Source: Dactylosporangium sp040689395 (GTDB taxonomy: Bacteria; Actinomycetota; Actinomycetes; Mycobacteriales; Micromonosporaceae). Taken from it: a stretch of 64,000 nucleotides of DNA. The notes beneath the pieces are model-generated. The model had not been told where the DNA came from. It did no database searches and saw only the letters and a list, made by a program, of their open reading frames with translations. The translations under genes were made by a program, and so were the position numbers. Numbering within the stretch: position 1 is the stretch's first letter; every line of letters begins with the position of its first letter. The DNA is taken from the NCBI RefSeq assembly GCF_040689395.1, contig NZ_JBFAZX010000033.1, positions 11,027 to 75,026 on the forward strand. The letters are read 5' to 3'. Below are positions 45,407 to 60,995 of the stretch, one piece after another.

Positions 45407-46580
45407 GATCGCGGTGCCCAAGCTCAACAACAACGACGACAGCTACCTGCTGCTTGCCTGGCTCGCCCCGGACGGCCTGGCGGTGGCGGCCGGCGCCCCG
45501 GTCGCCGAGGTGGAGACGTCGAAGGCGGTCGAAGAGCTGACCGCCGCGACGAGCGGCGTACTGCGCCACCGCGCCGCGACCGGCGACGAGATCACCCCCG
45601 GACAGGTCATCGCACTCGTCGACGATCCCGCCGTCCCGGCCGAGGTCCCGGCCTCGCGACCGGCCGACGCCTCCGGCCCGACGATCACCGCACCGGCTCG
45701 CGCCCGCATGGCCGAACTCGGCGTCACCGACGAGCGCGTTGTCGCGCTCGGCCGCCCGATCATCCGCCGGGCCGACATCGACGCCCTGGCCGGCCTCGTC
45801 GCCGCGCCCGCCGCCACATCGCCGCCCGCCGCCACATCGCCGCCCGAAGCGATGGCGTCCGCGGCGGACGAACACTCCATCAGCCTGTCTCGCAACCAGC
45901 GTGCGGTCGCGCGCACGGTGGCGCGCTCGAGCGCCACCATCCCGGCCGCCTACACCGCGATGACGATGGACGTCGGCGCCGCGCTCGACGAGGCGCCTCG
46001 ACTGGCACGCGCGGTACGGCGGCCGGTCGGCCTCGCCGAACTCTTCGTCGCCGCGATCGGGTCGGTGCACGCCGACCAGCCGATGTGCTTCGCCCGGCTC
46101 GACGACGACGGCAAGACCGTGCACCTCTGCGACGCCGCGCATGTCAGCGTCACCGTCGACCTCGGCGAGGGCCTCTACCTTCCGGTGGTACGAAACGCCG
46201 ATACCGCGACGATCGCCGAGATCGCCCGGACGCTCACCAGGTACCGGGTGACGGCGGCCGGCGGCACGTTCCGTCAGGGCGACCTCGACGGCGCGAACAT
46301 CACGTTGACGCTCCACCAGGACGCCCACGTGAGCCTGGCCATACCGATCGTGTACCCGGGCCAGACGTGCGCGGTCGCGGTCACCGCCCCGCGTCCCGAG
46401 CTGTACCTCGACGACAACGGCCAACCGGCGACCCGGACCGTGACACAGGTCGGTCTGGCCTACGACCACCGCGTCATCAACGGCCGCGAGGCCGCCCAAT
46501 TCCTGGCCGCGCTGCACCGCGCACTCAACGAAACGCTGGTGCGGACGTTGCAGCATCCGCCGCACGAGGAGCCGCGATGA
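45399..46580 (+). CDS. Dihydrolipoamide acyltransferase E2-like protein
   Basis: 393 aa. N-terminal lipoyl domain with lipoylated K42 in ETSKAVEEL, a subunit-binding domain (ITAPARARMAELGV to IIRRADIDALA), an Ala/Pro linker, and a catalytic domain ending in YDHRVINGREAAQFL. The usual HxxxDG active site reads HRVING, with Asn for Asp. No E3 gene is present, so reoxidation would need a housekeeping E3 or a non-oxidative route. It probably hands an acyl group to a carrier such as the MbtH-carrier fusion at the operon end. Confidence 0.9.
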   Translation: MAEIAVPKLNNNDDSYLLLAWLAPDGLAVAAGAPVAEVETSKAVEELTAATSGVLRHRAATGDEITPGQVIALVDDPAVPAEVPASRPADASGPTITAPARARMAELGVTDERVVALGRPIIRRADIDALAGLVAAPAATSPPAATSPPEAMASAADEHSISLSRNQRAVARTVARSSATIPAAYTAMTMDVGAALDEAPRLARAVRRPVGLAELFVAAIGSVHADQPMCFARLDDDGKTVHLCDAAHVSVTVDLGEGLYLPVVRNADTATIAEIARTLTRYRVTAAGGTFRQGDLDGANITLTLHQDAHVSLAIPIVYPGQTCAVAVTAPRPELYLDDNGQPATRTVTQVGLAYDHRVINGREAAQFLAALHRALNETLVRTLQHPPHEEPR

Positions 46581-49500
46581 GCACGCTGCGAGCCGCCCAG
46601 GAGCGGCTGTGGTTCCTGCACCAACTGGATCCAGCCGACGCGTCGTACCACCTGCCGCTCGTCATGCACCTGCGCGGACGCCTGGACCGGGCGGCGATGC
46701 GACGCGCGCTGGACGCGTTGACCAGCCGGCACGAGACACTGCGAACCCGGGTCGAGCTCTTCGACGGCACGCCCGTGCTGGCGCCGGCACCTGACGGCGT
46801 CCGGCTGGAGACCGCCGTCGCGACCGGCCTTGACGACGCCCGCGACCTGGTCGCCGCGTTCGTCACGCGGCCGTTCGACCTCACCGCCGGCCCGATGCTT
46901 CGCTCCCTGCTGATCGACGTCGGACCGGACGAGCACGTGCTCGCGCTCGCCGCCCACCACATCGCGGCCGACGGCTGGTCGCTGCAGGTGCTGCGCCGCG
47001 ATCTCGACGCGCTGTACCACGCGTACGCCACCGGCGCCCCGGCTGTGCTGCCGCAGCTGCCAGAACTGCCGCCGGTGCCGGTTGACGACGCGCCGGACCT
47101 CGGATACTGGACCGAACGGCTGGCTGGCGCCCCGGTGCTGGATCTGGCGACCGACCGGCCCCGGCCTCCGGTGCGCCGCGGCCATGGCAGCTCCGTCGTC
47201 TTCGACATCCCCGTCGACCTGCTGCGCCGTCTGGAGACCGTGGCCCGAGCCGAGCGCACCACCGTGTACACCGCGCTCGTCGCGGCGTTCTCGCTGTTGC
47301 TCGGCCGGATGAGCGGCCAGAACGACATCTGCCTCGGCACTCCGGTGCTCGGCCGCGACGACCCGGATCTCGACGACCGCGTCGGCTGCTTCTCCGAGAC
47401 CCTGGTGCTGCGGACGGACCTATCGGGCGATCTGACGTTCCGCGCGCTGCTGCGGGCCGTCCGCCGCGGCGTGCTCGGCGCGCTGAGCCACGCCGCCCCG
47501 TTCGAACGCGTGGTATCGGCGCTCGGCGCACCCCGCGACCGCAGCCGCACCCCGCTGTTCCAAGCCATGATCATGTACCTGCGCCAGGAGCAGGACCGGC
47601 CGCACCTCGGCGACCTCGACGTCGAGCTGCTGGACCATCCGTTCGACTTCGCCCGCACCGACGTGTCCCTCGACGTCATCCAAGGCCCAGCGGCCGCGGT
47701 CGGCGTGCTCACGGTCGATCGCGACCTGTTCGACCCCGGCACCGCACAGCGCCTGATCCGCCGCCTGCTCATCCTGCTCGACGACGCGGCCCAGCGGCCC
47801 GACACCGCGATCGGTGACCTGCGCTGGCTCGACGACGACGAACGGCGCGAGGCACTGACCGGATGGAACGACACCGGCGCGGGACAGATCACTCCCCTGG
47901 TCGCCGAGATGTTCCAAGCACAGGCCCGGTCCACGCCGGACACGGTCGCGATCACCGGCGACGGTGCCGAGCTCACCTACCGCGACCTCGACGCCGAGGT
48001 CGACCGGCTGGCCGCCCGCCTGCGCGGACGCGGACCGCTGATCGGCGTCGGGCTGTCCCGGTCCCCGGCGATGGTGGTCGCGCTGCTGGCGGTCTGGCGG
48101 GCCGGCGCCGCCTACCTGCCACTCGACCCGGCGTACCCGGCCGACCGGCTCGCGTTCGTCATCGCCGACGCGGGCATCAGCACGGTGCTCACCGAGTCCT
48201 CGTTCGCCGAGCGGTTCGGCCCGGCGTCGCTCCTGATCGACGCCGCTGACACCGCTGACACCGCTGACGAAGAACCCGTGGACGAGGCGGCGCCGATCAC
48301 CGCGATCGGCCCCGACGACGCGGCCTATGTGCTGTACACCTCGGGGTCTACCGGACGCCCCAAAGGCGTGGTCGTGCCGCACGGCGCGCTCGCCGCCTTC
48401 GTCGCCGCGATGGCCGACATCACCGGACCGCAGGCGGGCCGCGCGTGGCTCGCGCTCACCTCGCTGTCGTTCGACATCTCCGGACTTGAGCTGTACCTGC
48501 CGCTCAGCCGTGGCGGCCGGGTCGTCATCGCCGATGACGCGCAGACCAGCGACGGCGCGGCGTTGCGGGCACTCATCGCCGCGAACGGCGTCACCGATGT
48601 GCAGGCCACCCCGTCCGGCTGGCGGATGCTGCTGGCCGCCGGCTTCGACCATGACGTGCCTGCCGCGCTGGTCGGCGGCGAGGCGTTGCCGGCGACGCTC
48701 GCCGCGGAACTGCGCGGCAAGGTCGGCCGGCTGACCAATGTGTACGGCCCGACCGAGACGACGATCTGGTCGACGTACTGGCCGGTGCCCGAGAGCCCGG
48801 CGGCGATCGCGATCGGCGGCCCGATCCCAGGCACACGTGTTTACGTCGTTGACGACCGGATGCGAGCGGTCCCCGCCGGGGTGCCCGGCGAACTCGTCAT
48901 CGCCGGTGCCGGCGTCGCTCTGGGCTACCTACGCCGGCCGCGGCTGACCGCCGACCGCTTCGTGCCCGACCCGTGGGGTCCGGCAGGAGCCCGGATGTAC
49001 CGCACCGGCGATCGCGCCCGCCAGCGGGCGGACGGCACGCTGGAATTCCTCGGCCGGCTCGACACGCAGGTCAAGGTGCGCGGCCACCGGATCGAACTGG
49101 GCGAGGTCGAGACCGTGCTCGCCGGCTGCCCGGGTGTCGCCGCCGCGGTTGCCGCGGTCCGCGATGATGCCCTCGCCGCATACGTCACAGCCCGCCCCGG
49201 CGCCGGCGTCGACCCCGCCGCGATCCGCGACGCGGCCCGCGCCAAGCTTCCGGCCTACGCCGTGCCGGCCACGGTCACGGTGCTCGACGCGCTGCCGCTC
49301 ACCCCGAACGGCAAGGTGGACCGGGCCGCCCTGCCCGACCCGCGACCGTACACCGCCGCCGCGTACGTGCCGCCGCGCACCGCGGCTGAAACGCGCGTCG
49401 CCGCCGTGTTCGCCGAAGTGTTCGGCGCCACCGAGGTGGGTGTGCACGACGACTTCTTCGCTCTGGGGGGCCACTCGCTGCTGGCCGTCAAGGTCGCGGT

Positions 49501-52500
49501 GCGGCTGCCCGGCTTGACCGTCCGCGATCTGTTCGATCATCCGACGGTCGAGGCGCTGGCTTCGCGGATCCCGGTCGCCGGCGACGTCGATGGCGACGCG
49601 TCACTGGACGGCGCGCCTGCGCTGTCCGACGCCCAGCGCCGCCTGTGGTTCTTGCAGCGGCTGGACCCGCGCGACGCTTCGTACAACATGTTCCTGGTGC
49701 TGCGCCTGCGCGGCCGGCTGGATCGCGGCGCGCTGCGGCGAGCCCTGAACGCGCTGGCCGCCCGGCACATCGCGCTGCGTTGCGCCTACCCGGAGGTCCG
49801 GGGCGACCCGACCGTCGAGGTTGGACCCGCCACCGTGGCGTTCGAGGAGCTCGTCCTGGAATCCGAAGCGGCGGCCCGAGCCGCCGTCGCGCGCCGGACG
49901 AACGCGCCGTTCGACCTTCGCAGTGGTGTACCGGTGCGGGCCTCGCTGATCCGGATCGGCCCGGACGATCACGTCTTCTGCCTGGTCATGCACCACATCG
50001 CCGGTGACGGCTGGTCGCTCAACGTGCTGCGTGAGGACCTTGCCGCGCTCTACGCCGAGCAGCCGCTGGCGCCGCTGCCACCCGTCCCGGCGGCGAACGG
50101 CGACCCGGCGGCCGATCTCGCGTACTGGCGGGAACGGCTGGCAGATCCGACCGTTCTCGAGCTACCGACCGATCGGCCCCGTCCGGCAGAGCCCACGCAC
50201 CGCGGCGCGTTTCTCGGCGCCCACCTGCCGGCCGACGTCACCGCCCGCCTCGAGGACCTGGCCGGCCGCACCCGGACAAGCCTCTTCGCCGTGCTGCTCG
50301 CGGCCTACCAGGTGCTGCTCGCCCGGCACACCGGCCAATCCGATGTCCTGGTCGGCTCGACCCTGGCGGCCCGGGACCGGGTCGAGATCGAGCGGGCCGT
50401 CGGCTACTTCGCCCGGACCGTCGTGTTGCGCAACCAGGTCGACGCGGCCGAGCCGTTCACCGATCTGCTCGGCCGGGCCCGCGAGTGCGTGCTGGACGCG
50501 CTGACCCATGCCGAGGCGCCGTTCGAACAACTCGTCGCGGATGCGGGCCGGGACTCCTCGACGCCGCCGATGTTCCAGACCATGTGCATCCTGCACACCC
50601 AGGACGAGGGCACCCCGGTCGAGCGGTTCGCCGACCTGCACTCGTCGTTCTTCGACTCCGGCTACCGCCAGGCCAAGTTCGACCTGATGCTGGAGGCGTG
50701 GCGGGCCGCCGACGGTCTGACGCTCGTCTTCGGCTACGACACCGATCTGCTCGACGCGACGACGGTCGAGCGCTGGGCGCGCCGGTTCGAGGTGTTGTGC
50801 GCCGCGATCGCCACCGATCCAACCACCGTGGTGGGCGCGCTGCCGCTGCTGAGCGCCGACGACGAGGCGCTGGTCGACTCGCTGGCCGCACCGGCGACCG
50901 GCGCGTCGACGCGGCCACTGGTGACCGGGCTGCCCCGCCTCGCGGCGCCGGACACGGTCGCGGTGCGCTGCGGCGCCGAGTCGCTGACGTACGCCGAACT
51001 CAACCGCCGAGCCGACCTGCTGGCTACCGCGCTGCGCGCATCCGGGGTCCGGGCGAGCGGCCTGCCGGCGGCCGATGCGCCTCGCGATCCGGTCGTCGCC
51101 GTCGCCGCGCACCGGGACATCGACACCATCGTCGCGCTGCTGGCGATCTGGCGCGCCGGTGGCGCGTACCTGACGATCGATCCGGAACAGCCGGCCGAGC
51201 GGATCGCAAGGCTCATCGCCGGCAGCGGACCCGTGCTGGCCGTCGGGGACGCACCATGGCCTGACGGCCTGCGAGTGCTCGCGCCGCCGGAAGCGACGCC
51301 GGAGGGCGCTCCGGTGGACCACGCGACATCGCACGGCGCCGCGTACGTGCTCTACACGTCCGGATCCACCGGCGCCCCGAAGGCCGTCGTCGTCGATCAC
51401 GAAGCGCTCGCCGCCCGGGTCGACTGGATGCGCCGCGACTACCAGCTCGGCCCGGGCGACACGGTCGTGCAGTTGGCGCCGCTCGCGTTCGACACGCACG
51501 CGGAGGAGATCTGGCCCGCGCTCGGCGCCGGAGCCACGGTGCGGCTGCTCCCGGACGGCCCGCTCAGCCTGACCGACGTGCTCGCCAGTCCGGCCGGAGC
51601 CGACATCACCGTCCTCGACCTGCCCACCGCGTACTGGCACGACCTGGTCGCCCAGATCGACGCGGTCGCCTGGCCGCCCCGGCTACGGCTGGTCATCCTC
51701 GGCGGCGAGGCGGTGCACGCGGCAGCCGTGGGCCGCTGGCGAACCCGGTTCGGCGACACCGTACGGCTGGTGAACACGTACGGCCCCACCGAAGCCACGA
51801 TCATCGCGACCTCGACCGACCTCGGCCCGCACGACGCGGACGGCCCGCCCGCGATCGGCGTGCCGCTGCCCGGTGTGCGCGTCGCGGTGGTCGACGCCGG
51901 CCTGCGCCCGGTGCCACCCGGCGCATACGGTGAACTGCTGCTCGGCGGCGCCGGCCTCGCCCGCGGCTACCTCGGCCGGGACGACCTCACCCGGGACCGG
52001 TTCGTCACGTGGCGCGGCGCGCGCTTCTACCGGACCGGCGACCGCGTGCGGCTGCGGGCGGACGGCCGCCTCGGCTTCGCCGGCCGGTTCGACGATCAGC
52101 TGAAGGTACGCGGGTTCCGGATCGAGCCGGCCGAGGTGGAGAACCACCTACTCGCGTGCCCGGGCGTGACCGGGGCGGCGGTGGTCGCACACGACGGAGC
52201 CCTGGTCGCGTACGTGACCGGCTCCGCGCCGGCTGACGCGCTGCGCGCCCGGCTCGCGGCCCAACTCCCCGGCCACATGGTGCCGGACCGTTGGATCGCG
52301 CTCGACTCGCTCCCCCGCACGCCCACCGGCAAGATCGACCGACGTGCCCTGCCACCGCCCGTCGCCGGCCGGCCCGGACCATCAGGTCCGTCCGAGCCGC
52401 CGCGCACCGATGCCGAGCAGCTGATCGCCGACGTCTGGGCCGAGGTCCTCGGCCTCGAACGCGTCGGAGTGGACGACGACTTCTTCGCACTCGGCGGTCA

Positions 52501-52686
52501 CTCCCTGCTCGCCGTTCGCGTGGCCGCCCGGCTGCGCGCCATGACCGATCTCGACCTGCCCATCCGCCTGCTCTTCACGCATCGCCGGCTGGCCGACCTG
52601 GCCGCCGCGGTCGAGCAGCGGCTGCTCGCCGATCTGGCCGAACTCAGCGACGACGAGGTGGCCAGCCTGCTGGAAGCGGAGACCCG

Positions 52687-52690
<4 letters not shown>
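46577..52690 (+). CDS. NRPS, two modules: C-A-PCP-C-A-PCP
   Basis: 2037 aa. C1 has HHIAADGW (H127-H128), A1 has YTSGSTGRPKG at 587, PCP1 Ser967 in GGHSL; C2 HHIAGDGW at 1139, A2 YTSGSTGAPKA at 1593, PCP2 Ser1976. Reading the specificity pocket by eye, A1 gives D-I-L-Q-V-G-V-I-W-K, close to glycine codes. A2 gives D-T-E-D-I-G-T-I-I-K; Glu and Asp in the pocket suggest a basic or amine side chain, unassigned. No epimerase or methyltransferase domain. ATG 46577 is coupled to the E2 stop; the long open frame upstream to 46085 is a shadow of E2. Confidence 0.95.
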
Positions 52691-58083
<5,393 letters not shown>

Positions 58084-58093
58084 GGAGTACCTC

Positions 58094-58528
58094 GTGGACT
58101 ACCGCGTCGTGATGAACGCCGACGAACAATACTCGGTCTGGGCTGTGGCCGACGACCTGCCGGCCGGCTGGGTCGCCGAGGGCCACAGCGGCAGCCGGGA
58201 CGAGTGCCTCGAGCACATCGAGCGGGTCTGGACCGATCAGACTCCAGCCCGCACCCGAATCCGCGCCTGGCTGGCCGGCGCCACCTCACGGGTGAGCGAC
58301 GGCCGGCTCACACCGGGCGACGTCACCACCGCCGGCTGCTCGTTCGTCGCCATGGGCGTGTCATCGCTGGCGATCGTCCGCCTGGTCGACGCCATCGACA
58401 TGGAGTACGACGTGGCGGTCGACTTCACCCAGCAAGCACTGGAAAACCTGGACAACCTGACCGACTTCATCGCAACCGAACGACTCCGCCGCCGAACACG
58501 CCCCTCATCGCGTGGACCAGCAGCGTGA
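58094..58528 (+). CDS. MbtH-like protein fused to a carrier protein (copy 1)
   Basis: 144 aa. Residues 1-52 are MbtH-like (QYSVWAVADDLPAGW; DECLEHIERVWTD) but lack the usual NPFD start. Residues about 53-130 form a carrier domain with phosphopantetheine Ser91 in MGVSSLA. MbtH proteins assist A domains; the carrier may accept the E2-delivered acyl unit. GTG 58094 has GAGGAG at good spacing, 10 bp after the NRPS stop. Compared with copies 2 and 3 its C-terminus differs (TRPSSRGPAA after LRRR), so its 3' end may have been replaced. Last gene of the operon. Confidence 0.85.
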   Translation: MDYRVVMNADEQYSVWAVADDLPAGWVAEGHSGSRDECLEHIERVWTDQTPARTRIRAWLAGATSRVSDGRLTPGDVTTAGCSFVAMGVSSLAIVRLVDAIDMEYDVAVDFTQQALENLDNLTDFIATERLRRRTRPSSRGPAA

Positions 58529-58576
58529 CCGATGCCTCGGCCTTGACGTTCTCACGCGCCGCGCTTGGAGTACGTG

Positions 58577-59224
58577 TCACGCACCCCCGTGGCACGCGGA
58601 GAGCAGCGCGGGCATGAGGGCGCGCAGCCGGTCGGCCGCCGTTGCCTGGTCCGTGGCCAGCACCCGGACTGCGCAGGCGATCTGCCCGGCGCCGAGGATT
58701 GTCACGCAGCGGGCGTTGCCGGGCCCATTCGCCGGGGCCTCGCAGAAGCCAAAGTTCTCGCCGCCCCCGGCCGCCGGGCCGAGGTCGAGCAGGGCGCCGA
58801 CCGCGACCGAACCTGCGCCGAACGGCGAGTCGTAAGTGTGGCAGGTCAGCGCGGCACGGGCCTGCCGGATCGCGTCCGCCGCGATCGGCCGGTCGTAGGC
58901 CAGCACCACTTGGTCCAGCGCTGGCAGGCCGCCCGGGCCCTGCCAGCCGGCGGTCTGCTCGGCCACGATCCGCTCGTCGCTGGCCAGCTTCGCGCCGCAG
59001 GCCTGCAGCAGCCGGTGGCCGACGACGTTCACGCCGCGGTCACCGAGCGGCTCGGCCGCCCAGTCGTGCGCCGACGGGTCGGCGAGCAGCGCCTCCGACA
59101 CGGCGGCGTCCAGCGCGACCTGGCTGCTGCGGTCCACCGGCGGCCCGGCCGGGGCGGACCCGCCGCCCCGGTCGCAGCCGGTGAGGGCCAGGGCGGCGAG
59201 AACGAGCCCCGCCGCCAGTCGCAT
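58577..59224 (-). CDS. Lipoprotein following a toxin-tail fragment
   Basis: 215 aa. Signal peptide MRLAAGLVLAALALTGC with lipobox ALTGC, lipidated Cys at 17, then an extracytoplasmic domain with paired cysteines (LTCHTYDS; FGFCEAP; ARCVTILG; IACAVRVL). No family recognised. It starts 25 bp after the stop of the secreted-protein tail at 59250, the same order as at 29.4 and 60.5 kb. An immunity or accessory role is inferred only from that recurring context. Further in-frame codons upstream to 59347 belong to overlap with the previous gene. Confidence 0.75.
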   Translation of the reverse strand: MRLAAGLVLAALALTGCDRGGGSAPAGPPVDRSSQVALDAAVSEALLADPSAHDWAAEPLGDRGVNVVGHRLLQACGAKLASDERIVAEQTAGWQGPGGLPALDQVVLAYDRPIAADAIRQARAALTCHTYDSPFGAGSVAVGALLDLGPAAGGGENFGFCEAPANGPGNARCVTILGAGQIACAVRVLATDQATAADRLRALMPALLSACHGGA

Positions 59225-59249
59225 CGCGTTGCCCACGACGACTCCGCCC

Positions 59250-59973
59250 CTATTCCGAGGTTGTGCGGATGTAGGTCGGCACCGACGCCTTCGTCGTGGT
59301 GGGCATGCTGCCCACGGTCCAGGTGACGGTGCGGGTGGTCGTGCCATGGGTATTGAAGCCGTGCGCCCAGCCGAGGGCAGCGAACCGGCCGTTCACATCG
59401 TCGGGTGTGCCGGTCGCGATATCCGAGGCGCCACGGTTGAAGTTGTAGCGGTCCTCGGCGTGGGCCGTGAAGGTCATCGTGGCCACTCCGTTGTCCACTG
59501 TGACCTTGGCGCTGCCCCACAGGTCGTACGAGCCGAGCGCCTTCTGCCAGCTCGCGGTGGCCGGGTTGTAGCCGATGTTGTGGTTGTCGCCGGTCATCTC
59601 GAACGCCGACGTGCCCGAGGTCTGGAAGAGCTCTTCCGCGGCCCGCTGCGCCCGGTAGGTCTCGGCGTCGATGTCGTCGCGGATGGATTCATCCTCGGCG
59701 TACGCCTTGCTCAGGTCGTAGTCCACGTCCTCGCCATTGTCGTGCAGGTAGTGATCGTAGAAAGCGGCGCTGATCTCGGAGCAGCCCAGTGGCCCGTCAC
59801 TGCCTACGAACGGCCCGACCGCCGCGCACACGCCGGCCTTGGTGTTCCACTTGAGGTGGGCCCAGCGGTCATGCCACGTCTCCCGCACGCTCGGATCGTA
59901 GACGAAACTGTCGTCCTGCGGCCCGTGGTGCGTCGGGTTCTTCGGGGAGCCGATGCAGTACCCGCCGCCGCCG
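59250..59973 (-). pseudogene. 5'-truncated secreted/Rhs-type protein tail
   Basis: About 235 residues of protein-like sequence beginning GYCIGSPKNPTHHGPQDDSF and ending in a strand-rich stretch (DNGVATMTFTAHAEDRYNFN; THGTTTRTVTWTVGS). It resembles C-terminal regions of actinomycete Rhs-like secreted proteins, family unnamed. The coding stops abruptly at 59974, where the second copy of the MbtH-carrier gene begins on the other strand; beyond that the open frame is only antisense. The N-terminal portion is gone, so this is a relic. Confidence 0.65.
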
Positions 59974-60234
59974 GCCCGCACCCGAATCCGCGCCTGGCTG
60001 GCCGGTGCCACCTCGCGGGTGAGCGACGGCCGGCTCACACCGGGCGACGTCGCCACGGCCGGCTGCTCGTTCGTCGCCATGGGCGTGTCATCGCTGGCGA
60101 TCGTCCGCCTGGTCGATGCCATCGACATGGAGTACGACGTGGCGGTCGACTTCACCCAGCAAGCACTGGAGAACCTGGACAACCTGACCGACTTCATCGC
60201 GACCGAGCGGCTCCGCCGCCGAGGGGGTAGCTGA
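59953..60234 (+). pseudogene. MbtH-carrier gene, copy 2 (carrier domain only)
   Basis: From 59974 the sequence matches copy 1 from 58247 nearly base for base, encoding only the carrier domain (RTRIRAWLAGATSRVSDGRL to ERLRRRGGS) with MGVSSLA intact. The MbtH part is missing. A chance ATG at 59953, within the disrupted tail gene, would give a 93-aa product with a GGGGAG very close upstream, so expression is not excluded. Confidence 0.7.
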
Positions 60235-60287
60235 CCCGATCCGGGTCCGCCCAGCTAATCGGGTGGCCACTGTCTGAGGGGCCAGCG

Positions 60288-60431
60288 GTGATGGCGCTGA
60301 TCGGCGCGGCCGGGGTGCACGTGATGCTGCGGCCGCGGACCCGCCCGGCGTTGCTGGTCATGGGCGGAGCGCTCGGCGCACTGTTCGCCGCGTCGGCGGG
60401 CGTCTTCGCGCTCGCCCTGTCCAACATGTAG
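60288..60431 (+). pseudogene. C-terminal fragment of a membrane protein
   Basis: 47 residues, VMALIGAAGVHVMLRPRTRP then LLVMGGALGALFAASAGVFA to a stop, containing one or two hydrophobic segments. The frame is open upstream to the end of MbtH-carrier copy 2, without a clear start. It may be a small protein or a relic. No family recognised. Confidence 0.3.
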
Positions 60432-60460
60432 GCGGGCCCGCTCACGCCGGCGTGGGCCTA
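60429..60460. terminator. Terminator-like palindromes between convergent genes
   Basis: GCGGGCCCGC (60433-60442) and CACGCCGGCGTG (60443-60454) are adjacent perfect palindromes, bounded by TAGGC and GCCTA, between the membrane fragment and the lipoprotein gene. Confidence 0.4.
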
Positions 60461-60477
60461 CACCGCCACCCCTGGGC

Positions 60478-60990
60478 TCACGACGACGGCGACACGGAAG
60501 GATCGATCTCATACGCCTCCACATCCCACGACGTGATGGCGCCCACCCTATCGACGACCATGGGGAAGGGCCCAGGACCTACGGCCTCCGAGTCGGAGGC
60601 AAACACCGTGGGTATGTATTGCCATCCTCCATCGCAGGCGAGTCGACCGTCGTCGTCGAATAGCTTCAAGCGTATGCGCACCGCGAGTTCGCCGGAGCCC
60701 GAACACCGTCCTCGAACTCTGATCGACCTCCCTCCAGGGACGGCGACCTCGACATGCGCGGCACCGTACATCGTCGAACTCCACGAACCTATCTGTCGAC
60801 CACCGTAGGGAAAGCTGCTCGAGTTCGGCGTTGATCGGGTGGCCGGCGCCGATCCGGTGGCCGACGCTGATCGGGTCGCCGACGCTGATCCGGTGGCCGG
60901 CGTCGAGGGCCTCGTCGGGCCGGCACAAGCAGCCAGCCCGACGAGCACAACAAGACCCGCCAGCACCGTTGACACGAAGAACCGCGGCAC
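60478..60990 (-). CDS. Lipoprotein following an Rhs toxin tail
   Basis: 170 aa. Signal peptide MPRFFVSTVLAGLVVLVGLAAC with lipobox LAAC (Cys22), then an imperfect repeated linker (SASATRSASATGSAPATRST) and a compact beta-rich domain (HVEVAVPGGRSIRVRGRCSGSGELAVRIRLKLFDDDGRLA). GTG 60990 begins 5 bp after the stop of the Rhs tail gene, so the two are co-translated. No known family. The context suits an immunity lipoprotein that protects the producer envelope, but this is inference. Confidence 0.75.
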   Translation of the reverse strand: MPRFFVSTVLAGLVVLVGLAACAGPTRPSTPATGSASATRSASATGSAPATRSTPNSSSFPYGGRQIGSWSSTMYGAAHVEVAVPGGRSIRVRGRCSGSGELAVRIRLKLFDDDGRLACDGGWQYIPTVFASDSEAVGPGPFPMVVDRVGAITSWDVEAYEIDPSVSPSS

Positions 60991-60995
60991 AATGC

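Noticed and set aside
46085..46576. N-terminal extension of the first NRPS
   Set aside because: This stretch is the E2 gene read in another frame (Arg/Pro-rich, no domain); the coupled ATG at 46577 starts a normal C domain.
52291..52686. N-terminal extension of the second NRPS
   Set aside because: It overlaps the PCP2 region of the preceding NRPS in another frame; ATG 52687 is coupled to the previous stop.
59250..60197. A single 315-residue minus-strand gene
   Set aside because: Its first ~75 residues are antisense to MbtH-carrier copy 2; only the part below 59974 is protein-like, so it is treated as a truncated relic.
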